This document shows positions 1 through 9,192 of a stretch of DNA of 64,000 bases, in pieces. A program made the position numbers and the translations under genes. Each line of letters starts with the position of its first letter. The stretch's first letter is position 1. The notes under the pieces were generated by a model. The model did no database searches and was not told the DNA's origin. It saw only the letters and a list, made by a program, of their open reading frames with translations. Source of the DNA: Rhodospirillales bacterium CG15_BIG_FIL_POST_REV_8_21_14_020_66_15 (GTDB lineage Bacteria; Pseudomonadota; Alphaproteobacteria; Rhodospirillales; Casp-alpha2); assembly GCA_002781745.1 (NCBI GenBank), contig PFFW01000133.1, positions 30,261-94,260 on the forward strand, read 5' to 3'.

Positions 1-1101
1 GGTTACGCCTCGGCCTTCCGCGAACGAATCCGAGGCGTCCTCGACGCCATGCCGCTGCGCCCGTACCGAAAGACGGACGATTCCTACTGGACGGTCGGCT
101 GGTTGCCGCGAAAGATCGTCAACACGGTCGACAGCCACAAACCGGACCTGGTGCATCTGCATTGGACCGGCGGCGGGTTCCTTTCGGTCCAGGATCTCAG
201 GGAAATCCAGGTGCCCGTGGTGTGGACGCTCCGCGACATGTGGGCGATGACCGGAGGTTGCCATTACACGGCCGGGTGTAACCGCTACACCTTTCATTGC
301 GGCAGGTGCCCGCAACTCTGCTCGGGCTCTCCGGAAGACTTGAGCCGCAGGAACTGGGAACGCAAATACGCAGCGTGGAAGGACATGCACATGTCCCTTA
401 TCGCCATCAGCCGATGGCTGGCTGAATGCGCCGAGGCGAGCGGCCTGTTCCCCAACTCGGAGATCTCCGTCATCCCCAACGGCGTGGATGTCCGCACGTT
501 CCGCCCGCACCCGCGCCTGCGGACCCTGCGCGAGTTGGGAATGCCCGCGGACAAGCGGCATATCCTGTTCGGCGCGCTGGGTGCCCTGAGCGACCGGCGG
601 AAGGGATATCTGAAGCTTATCGAGGCGATCAACCGGCTCCGCGACTTCGGCGATCCCGACGCGGTGACGCTGAACGTGTTCGGCGACGTTACGACCGAGG
701 ATCTGCCGTCACTGGGGGTGGAGACCCGGATGTTTGGCGAGATCGACGACGACGAACTCCTGTCGAAGATCTATTCGGCCTGCGACGTCATGGTCGCGCC
801 GTCCCTGCAGGAGGCCTTCGGCAAGACCCTGGTCGAGGCCATGGCCAGCGGCACGCCCGTGGTCGCCTTCAACAACGGCGGTCCCGCCGACATCGTCCGC
901 CACCGGCACACCGGATACCTGGCCACGCCCTTCGATCCGGTGGACCTGGCGCGCGGGATCGCCTGGTGCATCGAGGATCAGGACCGCATGAGGCGACTTC
1001 GCCGGGCGGCCCGCGAACGGGCGGAATCGGAGTACGACATGGTTCGCGTCGGCACCCGGTACGTCGACCTCTACCGACACGTCCTGGAGACCCGGCAATG
1101 A
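1..1101 (+). CDS. Family-4 glycosyltransferase, 5' end outside the window
   Basis: The reading frame is open from base 1, so the gene starts upstream; 366 codons are visible. The C-terminal half has the GT-B donor-site signature EAFGKTLVEAMASGTPVV near visible residues 271-288, with the E-x7-E pair of GT4 enzymes. The N-terminal part has VHLHWTGG and a cysteine-rich stretch (CHYTAGC, CGRCPQLC) that I associate with WcaC-type colanic-acid transferases. It probably transfers a sugar from a nucleotide donor to a lipid-linked exopolysaccharide intermediate at the cytoplasmic face. Its stop overlaps the next gene's ATG (ATGA), so the two are likely co-translated. The exact sugar cannot be told from sequence. 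Confidence 0.85.
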   Translation, partial: GYASAFRERIRGVLDAMPLRPYRKTDDSYWTVGWLPRKIVNTVDSHKPDLVHLHWTGGGFLSVQDLREIQVPVVWTLRDMWAMTGGCHYTAGCNRYTFHCGRCPQLCSGSPEDLSRRNWERKYAAWKDMHMSLIAISRWLAECAEASGLFPNSEISVIPNGVDVRTFRPHPRLRTLRELGMPADKRHILFGALGALSDRRKGYLKLIEAINRLRDFGDPDAVTLNVFGDVTTEDLPSLGVETRMFGEIDDDELLSKIYSACDVMVAPSLQEAFGKTLVEAMASGTPVVAFNNGGPADIVRHRHTGYLATPFDPVDLARGIAWCIEDQDRMRRLRRAARERAESEYDMVRVGTRYVDLYRHVLETRQ

Positions 1102-2357
1102 CTCCCGTCGGCCGCCGCAACGTGCTTGCAGCCGGCACGGGCCTCGCGGCGCTTCTCGGCGCGGGGCCGGGCACCGCCGCCGCAGCCGGCCGACCGCCCA
1201 TGGGGCCGACAGTCAGCGCCCGCGACTTCGGGGCCGCCGGCGACGGGGTGACGGACGATACCGAGGCGCTGCAACGCGCGTTCGACGCCGCGCTGCGCGG
1301 CGTCGACGCGGAATTCGTCGTCATTCCTCCGGGCAGCTACCTCGTCACCCGGCCGATCCGCGTGACAACCCGCGGCCGCCCCGAAGGCAACGTCACCCGG
1401 CGCGCGGGAATCTCCGCCAACGGTGCGCGTATCGTCTCGCACATAACCGACGGCCGCCCGGTAATCGAGATCGATTGCCGCGCGACGCTCCGCTTCGTCC
1501 TGATCGAGGGCCTGGAGATCAAAGGCCGGGGCATGGAGGGACACGGCATCGTGGTCCGTTGCGAACGGCGCGGCACCTACTTCTACAATTTCTGTCTGCG
1601 CGACTTGGTCGTCGAGGGATGCGGCGGCGACGGCTGTCGAATGATCGGCAACGTCTTCGAGGGCCAGATCTTCAATTCCTATTTCCGTGAGAACAAGCGC
1701 AACGGCGCGACCTTCGGACACGGCCCGAACGACACGGTGTTTTCGGCAGTCCATGTGTTCGGATGCGTGTTCGGGGACAATGGAGAACACGGCGTCGCGT
1801 TGATCGACGGGGCCGTCGACGTCAGCTTTCATGGCTGTTACTTCCTTCTGAATCAACGCTTCGGGATGACGGCGGAGACGGGCTGCGTGCTGCTGTCCCA
1901 TTGCGGGTTCGAGAACAATCACATGAAGGCGAAGCGATTCGAAGACGGCGACGCCGGGCTGCGCCTGATGGTGGGCGGCACCTTGATCGGATGCACATCC
2001 TATTCGATCTATAACCAGACACATCTTGTCCGCTCCTATCTGACCGGGTCCCTGACGATGATCGGCTGCACCGGCGAGGGCGGCGCGCGCGCGCGCCGCG
2101 CGGGGCTGGCGGTGGTCGACGGAAAATCCGGTTCCGAAACCAACGTGATCGGCTGCCGGGGGCGCGTGGAGATGCCGCGCGACCGGGAGATCCCGGGAAT
2201 CGGGAGCAGTATCCGCTTTGGCGGCCGCTGGGACAGTTCGAACCTGCCCTGGATAGGCGATCACTGCCTTTGGGTGGACCGTGATGGACGTCTTCGTTTC
2301 AAGCGCGGCCGCCCCGAATACGACCGTGACGGCCGCATCGTCGTCATGCAGGAATGA
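1098..2357 (+). CDS. Tat-exported pectate-lyase-like right-handed beta-helix protein
   Basis: The protein has 419 residues. It starts with a twin-arginine signal (RRNVLAAG, then a hydrophobic run and an Ala-rich cleavage region before about residue 33). RDFGAAGDGVTDDT follows, the usual opening of Pfam Pectate_lyase_3 / GH55-like beta-helix domains, and the rest is rich in the short G/N/C-containing coils of such folds. It overlaps the upstream glycosyltransferase by four bases, so it probably acts in the periplasm on the same exopolysaccharide, as a lyase, hydrolase or binding protein. No catalytic residues could be assigned with confidence. Its 3' end overlaps the convergent glycosyltransferase gene by 14 bases. 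Confidence 0.8.
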   Translation: MTPVGRRNVLAAGTGLAALLGAGPGTAAAAGRPPMGPTVSARDFGAAGDGVTDDTEALQRAFDAALRGVDAEFVVIPPGSYLVTRPIRVTTRGRPEGNVTRRAGISANGARIVSHITDGRPVIEIDCRATLRFVLIEGLEIKGRGMEGHGIVVRCERRGTYFYNFCLRDLVVEGCGGDGCRMIGNVFEGQIFNSYFRENKRNGATFGHGPNDTVFSAVHVFGCVFGDNGEHGVALIDGAVDVSFHGCYFLLNQRFGMTAETGCVLLSHCGFENNHMKAKRFEDGDAGLRLMVGGTLIGCTSYSIYNQTHLVRSYLTGSLTMIGCTGEGGARARRAGLAVVDGKSGSETNVIGCRGRVEMPRDREIPGIGSSIRFGGRWDSSNLPWIGDHCLWVDRDGRLRFKRGRPEYDRDGRIVVMQE

Positions 2358-3642
2358 CTGGAAGGGCGCTAGGGCGCCGCTCCGGCACCTCCGCAGGCGC
2401 ATCGCGCATCCCGAGCAGGCGGTACATCCGCGCGACCAGTCGACGGTTCAGGGTGCGGATGTCGAACTCCTCGACGACCTTGCGCCGAGCGGCCAAGCTG
2501 ATTCGCGGCCAGGCGTTCCCCATCGACAACAGGAACATGACCGCCGCCGCCAAGCCGTCCGGGTCACCCTCTTCCACCAGCAGGCCCGACCTTCCGTTCA
2601 TCACCAGTTCGGGAATGCCGCTGTGCGCGGTGGAGACGACAATCTGCCCGGCGGCCATCGCCTCCATCAAGGTGACGGGGATGCCTTCCTGGTCGCCGTC
2701 GGCGGCGGTGATGCTGGGCGCCAGAAGGATGTCGGCCCGCTCCATCAAGCCGGCGACGGCATTGCGGTCGCGCCAGCCGACGAAAGAAACCGCGCGAGAC
2801 AGGGACAGCTCATCGCACAGTTGCGTCAGTTGGGGGCGTAGCGGCCCGTCGCCGACGACGGTGTAGCGCAGGTCGACCCCGCGGCGAACCAGGATGCTTA
2901 CGGCGCGCAAGGCATCGGCGATGCCCTTCTTCTCGATCAGGCGGCCGACCGACAGGATGGAAAGTGGCCGGTCCCCGGGCAGGCTCCGGGCGCGGAACGG
3001 GATCGCTGCCGTGTCGACACCCATGTGATGGACGGCGATCTTCTCCGGATCGCACCCAAGCTCGACAAGACGCCGCTCCCAGACCTCGGCCACCGGCAGG
3101 AACAGGTCGCCCGACCGGAACAGGTCTTCATAGGCCGCCGGTGCATCGCGCAGATGACGTGTCATGTCGACCCCGTGCATGACGGTCACGAGGCGCCCGG
3201 ATATCAGCTTCGCGTCGCGCAGGCGTTGAGCGAGACCGCCGACCGGCCCGAAATGGGCGAGGATGATGTCGAAATCCGCGTCGCTGCTCAGGCAATCGGC
3301 CCAATGGACCAGGCGCAACGATGCCGCCAGCCGTCCGAAGCGGGCGACATTGACGGACTGGGCCAGCGCGCCCCGCCGGGTCCGCAGCAGACGCGCCAGG
3401 ATCCGCAAGCCGCTGGCGCATCGTCGTGCGTGACTGTCGGGCACGGCGGAATACCTGGTGCGGTCGATCAGGGAATAGGCATGGACGTCGGGATGAACGA
3501 CGGAGTCCCCACGCGGGCCTTCCGCAAAAATCGTGACCTGGTGGCCCGTGTCCAGCAGGCCTGTGATCTGATTAAGGACGAAGGTTTCGCTCAGGGCAGG
3601 GAACTCGTGGGCGAAGACCGCGAATGACAGCGGGCGATTCAT
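2344..3642 (-). CDS. Family-4 glycosyltransferase, WcaL/colanic-acid type
   Basis: The protein has 432 residues and starts MNRPLSFAVFAHEFPALSE; the E-F-P-x-x-S-E-T-F opening is typical of WcaL/AmsK-like transferases. The donor-binding motif EGIPVTLMEAMAAG lies in the C-terminal Rossmann domain. I chose the start at 3642 because it overlaps the upstream pyruvyl transferase stop as ATGA and gives the family N-terminus; the longer frame adds 24 residues without family character. It is last in a leftward unit gmd-fcl-flippase-pyruvyl transferase-this gene, so it probably adds a sugar to a fucose-containing, possibly pyruvylated, exopolysaccharide unit. Confidence 0.88.
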   Translation of the reverse strand: MNRPLSFAVFAHEFPALSETFVLNQITGLLDTGHQVTIFAEGPRGDSVVHPDVHAYSLIDRTRYSAVPDSHARRCASGLRILARLLRTRRGALAQSVNVARFGRLAASLRLVHWADCLSSDADFDIILAHFGPVGGLAQRLRDAKLISGRLVTVMHGVDMTRHLRDAPAAYEDLFRSGDLFLPVAEVWERRLVELGCDPEKIAVHHMGVDTAAIPFRARSLPGDRPLSILSVGRLIEKKGIADALRAVSILVRRGVDLRYTVVGDGPLRPQLTQLCDELSLSRAVSFVGWRDRNAVAGLMERADILLAPSITAADGDQEGIPVTLMEAMAAGQIVVSTAHSGIPELVMNGRSGLLVEEGDPDGLAAAVMFLLSMGNAWPRISLAARRKVVEEFDIRTLNRRLVARMYRLLGMRDAPAEVPERRPSALPVIPA

Positions 3643-4886
3643 AGGGCGTGCCCCAGGTTGCCGCTGACATGCCGGCCCGCCGCGAAGGCCGACCAGCGCA
3701 TGACCGTCACGCACTCGCCGATTTCCTCACGCAGCTGATTCCGGTGCGCAAATATCCCGTCCGTCTTGCGGCACAATTCGGCCCCCGACGCGCCGTCCAT
3801 GTCCGTAACGAGATCGCCGAAACCGAGCCGCGTGAATAGTTCGCGGGTCTTGAACTCATAGGCGATCGGTAGAACGGGGACGCCCGCAACCAGCGCCAGA
3901 ATGGCGGCATGCATACGCGTCGCGACGACCATGTCGCAGTTCCCGAAAACGGTCGTCAGGTCTTCCGGCCGATGGAAGGCCGGATCGATGGTGGTTCGCC
4001 GTCGAACGGCCTCGGGAAGCGTGCCGACAATCGCTTCGGCGACCCGGGAATCGTCAGTCCAATACGCGTCGACCCCTTGGCAGGTGGAGATGAAGGTCAC
4101 ACGGGCCCGGCGGTTCTCGACCAGATGGCGGACAAGCTCCGCAATCGCCCGACGGTAGCGCGCCATCTCCGCCTCGCCGTCGCCGCCGCCGTCGAAGTGG
4201 GGCCAATGGCGGACCGAAATCGCGACATGGAACGGCCCTGACCGACGCGGCGGCACCCGTCCCGACGGCATGAGGGCGAACGCCGCATCGGCACATTCGA
4301 AGATCCGTTCCGGCTTGACCCCCGCCGCCATCAAATAGACCCGCGACGGCCGGTCGCGGACGATGATCATGCGGGCGCGGCGCAGGACCGCCTTCAACAA
4401 CCAGCCGCCCTTTCGAGGAAACGGTCCCAGGCTTTGCGTGAAAAGGATGTACGGAGTTCCGACCACCGCCGCCGCCATCAAGTCGACCAGCTTCGGCGAA
4501 GTCCGGTAATGGGGCACGAAATAGGTCCCGCCCGCCGAAACCAGAAGGTCGGCGGCGGCAAGCGTGTCGAGGTCGCGGCGGATCGCCCGCGGCAACAGGA
4601 GAAGCGCTGCCCGTCGAAGGGGCGTGTGCCAGAACGCCAGGACGGAGAACAGCAGCCCGACACCAATTTTCGTCAGCCGCGGCCCCAGCCAATCCAACAG
4701 GCGGTCGAACAGAACGGGTCCGATGTCGAACTCCGGATACCGCTCGCGCACTTCGTCCGGCTGCTGATCCCGCAAGGAAAACGACACGTCGTTGCCGAAC
4801 GCGCGACGCAGGATCATGGCCGTGCCCAGCATGATCGCCGCGTCACCTGTGTTCGCGAGGGCGGTGTTGGTCACGACGATCTTCAC
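3639..4886 (-). CDS. Polysaccharide pyruvyl transferase family protein
   Basis: The protein has 415 residues. The GTG start at 4886 gives VKIVVTNTALANTGDAAI, the family opening (small beta strand, then an N-x-G-D-x-A loop). The C-terminal part has NCDMVVATRMHAAILAL, matching the conserved R-x-H-x-x-I/L motif of the CsaB/WcaK pyruvyl transferase family (PF04230). Such enzymes transfer pyruvate from phosphoenolpyruvate to a sugar hydroxyl pair, giving ketal groups on the polymer. The start overlaps the flippase stop as GTGA and its own stop overlaps the next gene as ATGA, so translation is probably coupled. The acceptor sugar is unknown. Confidence 0.88.
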   Translation of the reverse strand: MKIVVTNTALANTGDAAIMLGTAMILRRAFGNDVSFSLRDQQPDEVRERYPEFDIGPVLFDRLLDWLGPRLTKIGVGLLFSVLAFWHTPLRRAALLLLPRAIRRDLDTLAAADLLVSAGGTYFVPHYRTSPKLVDLMAAAVVGTPYILFTQSLGPFPRKGGWLLKAVLRRARMIIVRDRPSRVYLMAAGVKPERIFECADAAFALMPSGRVPPRRSGPFHVAISVRHWPHFDGGGDGEAEMARYRRAIAELVRHLVENRRARVTFISTCQGVDAYWTDDSRVAEAIVGTLPEAVRRRTTIDPAFHRPEDLTTVFGNCDMVVATRMHAAILALVAGVPVLPIAYEFKTRELFTRLGFGDLVTDMDGASGAELCRKTDGIFAHRNQLREEIGECVTVMRWSAFAAGRHVSGNLGHAL

Positions 4887-6427
4887 GCCTCCGCCCTCCC
4901 GGAACGGAACAGGCGCGGAATCTGCAACGATTCCACAAGCGCCCGTCGGCCGCGCGGCAGCATGCCGTAAAGGGCCAGCGCCGCCGTGGCGGCGGCGACG
5001 GCGGAAATGACGAGCGTCGTGCCCTGGGAAGCCGCCGCCATATCCGGCAGGCGGCCCATGGCCCAAATCGCGGCGGCGGATACCCCGGCGGCGGCCGCCG
5101 GCAGCACCATGACGCGACCGAAATCGCGCGCGCTGACCGGCCCTCGCCGGCCGGCCAGCCAGAACAGGATCGGCACGCGCAATAACCCGCCGCTGAGGGC
5201 GAAGGCGGCGGCAACCGCGACGGGACCGAATGGCAGGGCCGCGGCGAACGCGGACAGCGACAGGACCGCATTGACCACGCTTGCCCGGAGCATTTCCCGG
5301 GTGCGGTCCTGACTCATGTACAGCCAACTCAGGGTATAGGTGACCGGCATGAACACGAGGGACACCCCCATCCACGCCAGGATGGGAACGGCGTCGCCCC
5401 ATTGCGGGCCCAGGATGAACAGGACCAGGGGCTCGGCGCCGGCGATGATCAGGCCCGCCAGGGGCGCCATCGCCATGGCAAGGCGTTCGACCAACATCAT
5501 GTACGCGCGCCGGTAGCGATCCGGTTCGTGGGCCAGGCGGCTGAGCATCGGCAAAGCGACCGTCGTAAGCGGCATATTGATGTTCTGGACGGGCATCAGA
5601 ACGAGCTTCTGCGCCTGACCGTAAAGTCCGAGGGGCGCTGCTCCCCAGAACCAGCCGATGACCATCAGGTAAAGATTGGTGGAGACGTTGCCGATGACCA
5701 TGGCGCCCGTGGCGTTGCCGCCGAACGCGACGAGGGCGCGCACGTCCCGCCATGCGGCGGGGCGTTTCGGCTGCCAACCGCAAACGCTCCATGCCGCGGT
5801 CATGACGATCCCCGCCCACAGAAGCCGCTGCAGCACCAGCGCCCATAGCCCCGCACCCATCGCCGCCGCCGCCACGGCCGCCGCCATGGACGCAAGTTCC
5901 GCGCCCATCTGGATCGCAGCCAGGGCGGTGAAGCGCATCTGGCGTCGAAGCAAGGCCAGGTGCTGGGCGGTCAGGCCGGACATCACCAGTGACAGGGCGA
6001 TGACCGGCGTCAATTGCACGAGTACCGGTTCGTCGTACATCCAGCCGAGAACCGGCGCCGACGCCGTTAACAGGACCGCGGCGCCGGTCCCCAGTGCTGT
6101 ATTGAGCCAGAACAGGGAGCTGACCTGCCCCTCGGTCAACTTGGTCCGCTGTACGGTGGCGCCGGACAGCCCGAGATCCTTGAATATCTCGAGCAGCCCC
6201 AGCAGCGACATGACGATTGCGAATATCCCGAAATCTCCGGGCGACAGCAGCCGCGCAAGAATGGCGACGGCTGCAAATTGCGCCGCAACCTTGACGGCCT
6301 GCGCGATCAGGGTAACCGTGCCACCGCGCACGGACCGTCCGGTCAGGTTGGGTTTGAGATGATCCGTTCCCAGGAAGCCGTCGTCGCCGGCCGTTCCTCC
6401 GCCGCCGTATTCAGGGTCGCGCCGCAT
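4883..6427 (-). CDS. Wzx-type lipopolysaccharide/exopolysaccharide flippase
   Basis: From the ATG at 6427 the protein has 514 residues. After about 40 soluble residues it has roughly twelve to fourteen hydrophobic segments. The stretch ARLLSPGDFGIFAIVMSL, followed by a DLGLS turn, is the hallmark of the polysaccharide_synt/MOP exporter family (WzxC-like). It would flip undecaprenyl-linked repeat units across the inner membrane. The start is uncertain: an ATG at 6445 is also possible, and either overlaps the 3' end of fcl (17 or 35 bases). The location between fcl and the pyruvyl transferase fits an exopolysaccharide role. Confidence 0.85.
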   Translation of the reverse strand: MRRDPEYGGGGTAGDDGFLGTDHLKPNLTGRSVRGGTVTLIAQAVKVAAQFAAVAILARLLSPGDFGIFAIVMSLLGLLEIFKDLGLSGATVQRTKLTEGQVSSLFWLNTALGTGAAVLLTASAPVLGWMYDEPVLVQLTPVIALSLVMSGLTAQHLALLRRQMRFTALAAIQMGAELASMAAAVAAAAMGAGLWALVLQRLLWAGIVMTAAWSVCGWQPKRPAAWRDVRALVAFGGNATGAMVIGNVSTNLYLMVIGWFWGAAPLGLYGQAQKLVLMPVQNINMPLTTVALPMLSRLAHEPDRYRRAYMMLVERLAMAMAPLAGLIIAGAEPLVLFILGPQWGDAVPILAWMGVSLVFMPVTYTLSWLYMSQDRTREMLRASVVNAVLSLSAFAAALPFGPVAVAAAFALSGGLLRVPILFWLAGRRGPVSARDFGRVMVLPAAAAGVSAAAIWAMGRLPDMAAASQGTTLVISAVAAATAALALYGMLPRGRRALVESLQIPRLFRSGRAEA

Positions 6428-7379
6428 CCGTCCGCTCGGCTGCATGTTCGGCAAACCACCGGTACGTCCGGTGGATGCCATCGTCCAGAGATGTCTTGGG
6501 CGACCACCCAAGGCGGCGCAGTCGGGACACGTCGAGGAGCTTGCGCGGCGTGCCGTCCGGTTTCGACGCATCGAAGGTGATTTCGCCCTTGTACCCGACG
6601 ATCTGGGCGATCTTCAGCGCAAGATCGCGGATGCCGATGTCGACGCCGGTGCCGATGTTGATATGCGGATCGGCGGAGTAATGCTTCATCAGGAACACCA
6701 GGCCGTCCGCACAGTCGTCGACGTACAGGAACTCCCTTTTGGGGCGCCCGGTTCCCCACAGGTCGACGGTGCCCGTCCCCCGCACCTTGGCGTCATGCAT
6801 CTTGCGGATCATGGCCGGAAGGACGTGGCTGGTGTGAAGGTCGAAGTTGTCTCCCGGACCGTACAGGTTCGTGGGCATCGCCGAGACGAAGTCGCAGCCG
6901 TGCTGCCGCCGGTAGGCCTGGCACATCTTGATGCCGGCGATCTTGGCAACCGCGTACCACTGGTTTGTCGGCTCAAGCTCCCCGGACAGCAGGGCGTCTT
7001 CGATGATCGGCTGCGCGGCAAGCCGCGGGTAGATGCACGACGATCCCAGGAACAGCAGTTTCCGGACACTTGCGCGGAACGACGCGTGGATCACGTTCGC
7101 CTCGATCACCAGATTATCGTAGATGAAATCCGCGGGATAGGCGTCGTTCGCAAGGATCCCGCCGACCTTGGCGGCGGCCAGGACCACGCCGTCGGGACGC
7201 GTCGCCTCAAGCCAATCACCGACGGCCCGCTGGTCGCGCAGGTCGACGGTATTGCGCGGCGCGGTGACGACGTCACAGTCTTCGCTGCGTAACCGCCGCA
7301 CCACCGCCGAGCCAACCATCCCGCGATGGCCCGCGACCCAGATTCGCCGTCCGCGCAGATCGAAATTGCTTCCAGTCAT
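6411..7379 (-). CDS. fcl: GDP-L-fucose synthase
   Basis: The protein has 322 residues, the normal length. It has the NADP-binding motif GHRGMVGSA near residue 18 and the short-chain dehydrogenase/epimerase catalytic pair Y-x3-K in [12 protein letters not shown]. The SSCIYP and NLYGPGDNF motifs are the usual substrate-site markers. It epimerises and reduces GDP-4-keto-6-deoxymannose to GDP-L-fucose, following Gmd, which is encoded directly upstream. Its start lies inside the 3' part of gmd (107-base overlap). A GAGG seven bases upstream of the ATG supports 7379. Confidence 0.95.
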   Translation of the reverse strand: MTGSNFDLRGRRIWVAGHRGMVGSAVVRRLRSEDCDVVTAPRNTVDLRDQRAVGDWLEATRPDGVVLAAAKVGGILANDAYPADFIYDNLVIEANVIHASFRASVRKLLFLGSSCIYPRLAAQPIIEDALLSGELEPTNQWYAVAKIAGIKMCQAYRRQHGCDFVSAMPTNLYGPGDNFDLHTSHVLPAMIRKMHDAKVRGTGTVDLWGTGRPKREFLYVDDCADGLVFLMKHYSADPHINIGTGVDIGIRDLALKIAQIVGYKGEITFDASKPDGTPRKLLDVSRLRRLGWSPKTSLDDGIHRTYRWFAEHAAERTDAARP

Positions 7380-8442
7380 TCGCTACCCTCATGTCGTGCG
7401 TGATCTCCAGGGCATGCCGGTCGGCTTCGACCATCTCGGCGACAAGCTCCGGGAAGGTCGTCTTGTGCCGCCACTTCAGCCGCTCGCGCGCCTTTGACGG
7501 ATCGCCGAGAAGCCGGTTCACTTCCGTCGGGCGGAAGTAGCGGGGATCGATCTCGACGACGGTCTTGCCCGTGTCGAGGAAGTAGCCTTCTTCCTCCACC
7601 CCCTGGCCGCGCCACCCGATCGGCCGGCCGATGTACTTGAATGCCTGCTCGACGAATTCGCGGACCGAATGGCATTCGCCCGTGGCCAGGACATAATCGT
7701 CAGGCGTCGGCTGCTGCAGGATCATCCACATGCCGGAAACGAAATCCCGGGCATGCCCCCAGTCCCGTTCGGAATCCAGGTTTCCCAGCAGCAGACGGTT
7801 CTGTTCGTTCGCCTCGATCGCGGCCACGGCGCGGCTGATCTTGCGGGTCACGAAGGTTTCGCCCCGGATCGGGCTTTCGTGATTGAACAGGATGCCGTTG
7901 CAGGCATGCATGCCATAGGCCTCGCGATAGTTCACCGTGGCCCAGTACGCATAAAGCTTCGCCGTGGCGTAGGGGCTGCGCGGCCTGAGCGGCGTCCGTT
8001 CCGATTGCGGGCATTCCTCGGCGTTGCCGAACAGTTCGGACGTCGACGCCTGATAGAAGCGGACGCGGCCGCCCAGGTCGAGGATGCGGATGGCTTCGAG
8101 AAGCCGAAGCGTGCCGAGGGCGTCGACGTCGGCGGTGTATTCCGGCGCGTCGAAGCTCACCTGCACGTGGCTTTGCGCGGCGAGATTGTAGATCTCGTCC
8201 GGCTGGATTTGCTGAATCAGGCGGATCAGGTTGGTGGCGTCCGTCATGTCGCCGTAGTGCATGAAGAATCCGTTTGGGGAGGCATCCTGGGATTCGTACA
8301 GGTGGTCCACCCGCGCCGTGTTGAAGGAAGATGACCGGCGCTTCACGCCGTGCACCTCGTAGCCCTTGCGCAGAAGGAACTCCGACAGATAGGCGCCGTC
8401 CTGCCCCGTGACGCCGGTGATCAGTGCTCTTTTTGCCGTCAT
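7273..8442 (-). CDS. gmd: GDP-mannose 4,6-dehydratase with an extended C-terminus
   Basis: The protein has 389 residues and starts [19 protein letters not shown], with the GxTGxDG NADP motif. It also has STSELFGN and the catalytic Y-x3-K in [12 protein letters not shown]. It converts GDP-D-mannose to GDP-4-keto-6-deoxymannose, the precursor for Fcl. The canonical fold ends about at [10 protein letters not shown]. Here roughly 40 further residues follow that look unrelated to the family and are read in a different frame over the first 107 bases of fcl. I take 8442 as start because longer versions add non-family sequence. It is the first gene of the leftward exopolysaccharide unit. Confidence 0.95.
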   Translation of the reverse strand: MTAKRALITGVTGQDGAYLSEFLLRKGYEVHGVKRRSSSFNTARVDHLYESQDASPNGFFMHYGDMTDATNLIRLIQQIQPDEIYNLAAQSHVQVSFDAPEYTADVDALGTLRLLEAIRILDLGGRVRFYQASTSELFGNAEECPQSERTPLRPRSPYATAKLYAYWATVNYREAYGMHACNGILFNHESPIRGETFVTRKISRAVAAIEANEQNRLLLGNLDSERDWGHARDFVSGMWMILQQPTPDDYVLATGECHSVREFVEQAFKYIGRPIGWRGQGVEEEGYFLDTGKTVVEIDPRYFRPTEVNRLLGDPSKARERLKWRHKTTFPELVAEMVEADRHALEITHDMRVANDWKQFRSARTANLGRGPSRDGWLGGGAAVTQRRL

Positions 8443-8762
8443 GGACCCGTGCCTCCGACCAGTGTGGCTTGTGCGTTCGTGACGGCCGACAGACCGGAAA
8501 AGCGGACCCGACGCATGCCGTCGATCTACGCCGACAGCCCGATTGAATACGCCGCTCGTGCCGCGCACTAGTGACCTTCCTGTGACCGCCTTCCCGTTGT
8601 CCGGGCAATCGCGAGGGCCCGGAAATGCACCGATTCACGCCACGACCCACAGGTCTGACACAGGCCATCACAGCTTGATTACTGTCCTTGCCCGCGGAAA
8701 TTCCATTCAATGGGCGGCGTTGGAACTTCACTTTGCCGATCGGTTGGCAGAAAGGAGGAAAT
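8443..8762. other. 320-base divergent intergenic region (gmd / small peptide gene)
   Basis: No coding frame here has family character. The region holds the 5' regions of the leftward gmd unit and the rightward peptide gene. The visible structure is a GTGACC direct repeat at 8571-8587 and, at the right end, the strong ribosome binding site AAAGGAGG (8751-8758). I could not pick a convincing -35/-10 pair for either strand. Confidence 0.5.
8571..8587. promoter_or_regulatory. GTGACC direct repeat, candidate operator
   Basis: The sequence is GTGACC-TTCCT-GTGACC: two perfect six-base copies with 11-base periodicity, one helical turn apart. It lies about 175 bases before the peptide gene at 8763 and about 130 bases before gmd on the other strand. 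The same layout, with small changes, occurs twice in the 11514-11783 intergenic region. Direct repeats of this spacing are typical of OmpR/PhoB-type response regulators. The regulator is not identified. Confidence 0.45.
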
Positions 8763-9017
8763 ATGCCTGAACATGGCGACATGGACCCGGCGACCGGTGT
8801 TACGGACCGTCGGGAATTCCTAACCAAGTGGGGCAAGTTCGTCGCCATCACGCCACCTGCCGTCACGTTGATGCTGACGGGAGCCTCACGAGGTGTCGTC
8901 GCGGCGTCCTCGGGGTTCCGGCATCGCCATCGGCGCGGACGGGGGCACAGTAGTCATCGCGGTAACGGATTTGGCCATCACCATTTCCGTCACGACGGGT
9001 CTGACCGAGAATCCTAA
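8763..9017 (+). CDS. Small peptide with Tat-like N-terminus and His/Arg-rich tail
   Basis: The product has 84 residues. The ATG at 8763 follows a near-perfect ribosome binding site (AAAGGAGG, four-base spacing). Residues 15-40 read D-R-R-E-F-L, then KWGKF, then a hydrophobic stretch containing TPPAVTLML. This looks like a Tat signal or a leader peptide. The last 34 residues contain 8 His and 8 Arg with Gly/Ser between them, suggesting metal or nucleic-acid binding, or a substrate tail. A rho-independent terminator ends the unit. It sits next to genes for a nucleotidyltransferase, a PqqD-like/HPr-kinase-like fusion and a PP-loop enzyme, so it may be their substrate. I do not recognise a named family; function unknown. 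Confidence 0.7.
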   Translation: MPEHGDMDPATGVTDRREFLTKWGKFVAITPPAVTLMLTGASRGVVAASSGFRHRHRRGRGHSSHRGNGFGHHHFRHDGSDRES

Positions 9018-9116
9018 ACCGGTGATCCCAACAAGCGTCACCGGGCGGGGCGCCCACCACCACTGCCTTCCCTCCTACAACCGCCCACCCTTCAAAGCCC
9101 ACTCATCGCAAACGAT

Positions 9117-9149
9117 CCGGCCCGGGATAAACCCCGGGCCGGCTTTTTG
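9117..9149 (+). terminator. Rho-independent terminator after the small peptide gene
   Basis: A perfect 10-base-pair stem (CCGGCCCGGG / CCCGGGCCGG) with a six-base loop is followed by CTTTTTGC. The T-run is on the plus strand only, so it terminates the peptide transcript 100 bases after its stop and makes this a monocistronic unit. Confidence 0.9.
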
Positions 9150-9192
9150 CTTTCGCATGGGGATGTGAAGTTAAGGTCTCCACCGGACGGGA

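Noticed and set aside
426..1097. Long open frame upstream of the beta-helix protein start
   Set aside because: It lies over the glycosyltransferase in another frame and has Arg/Pro-rich GC-bias composition; the Tat signal starts at 1098.
1071..2402. 443-codon open frame on the minus strand over the beta-helix gene
   Set aside because: It is an antisense shadow caused by high GC; the plus strand has a signal peptide and a family match.
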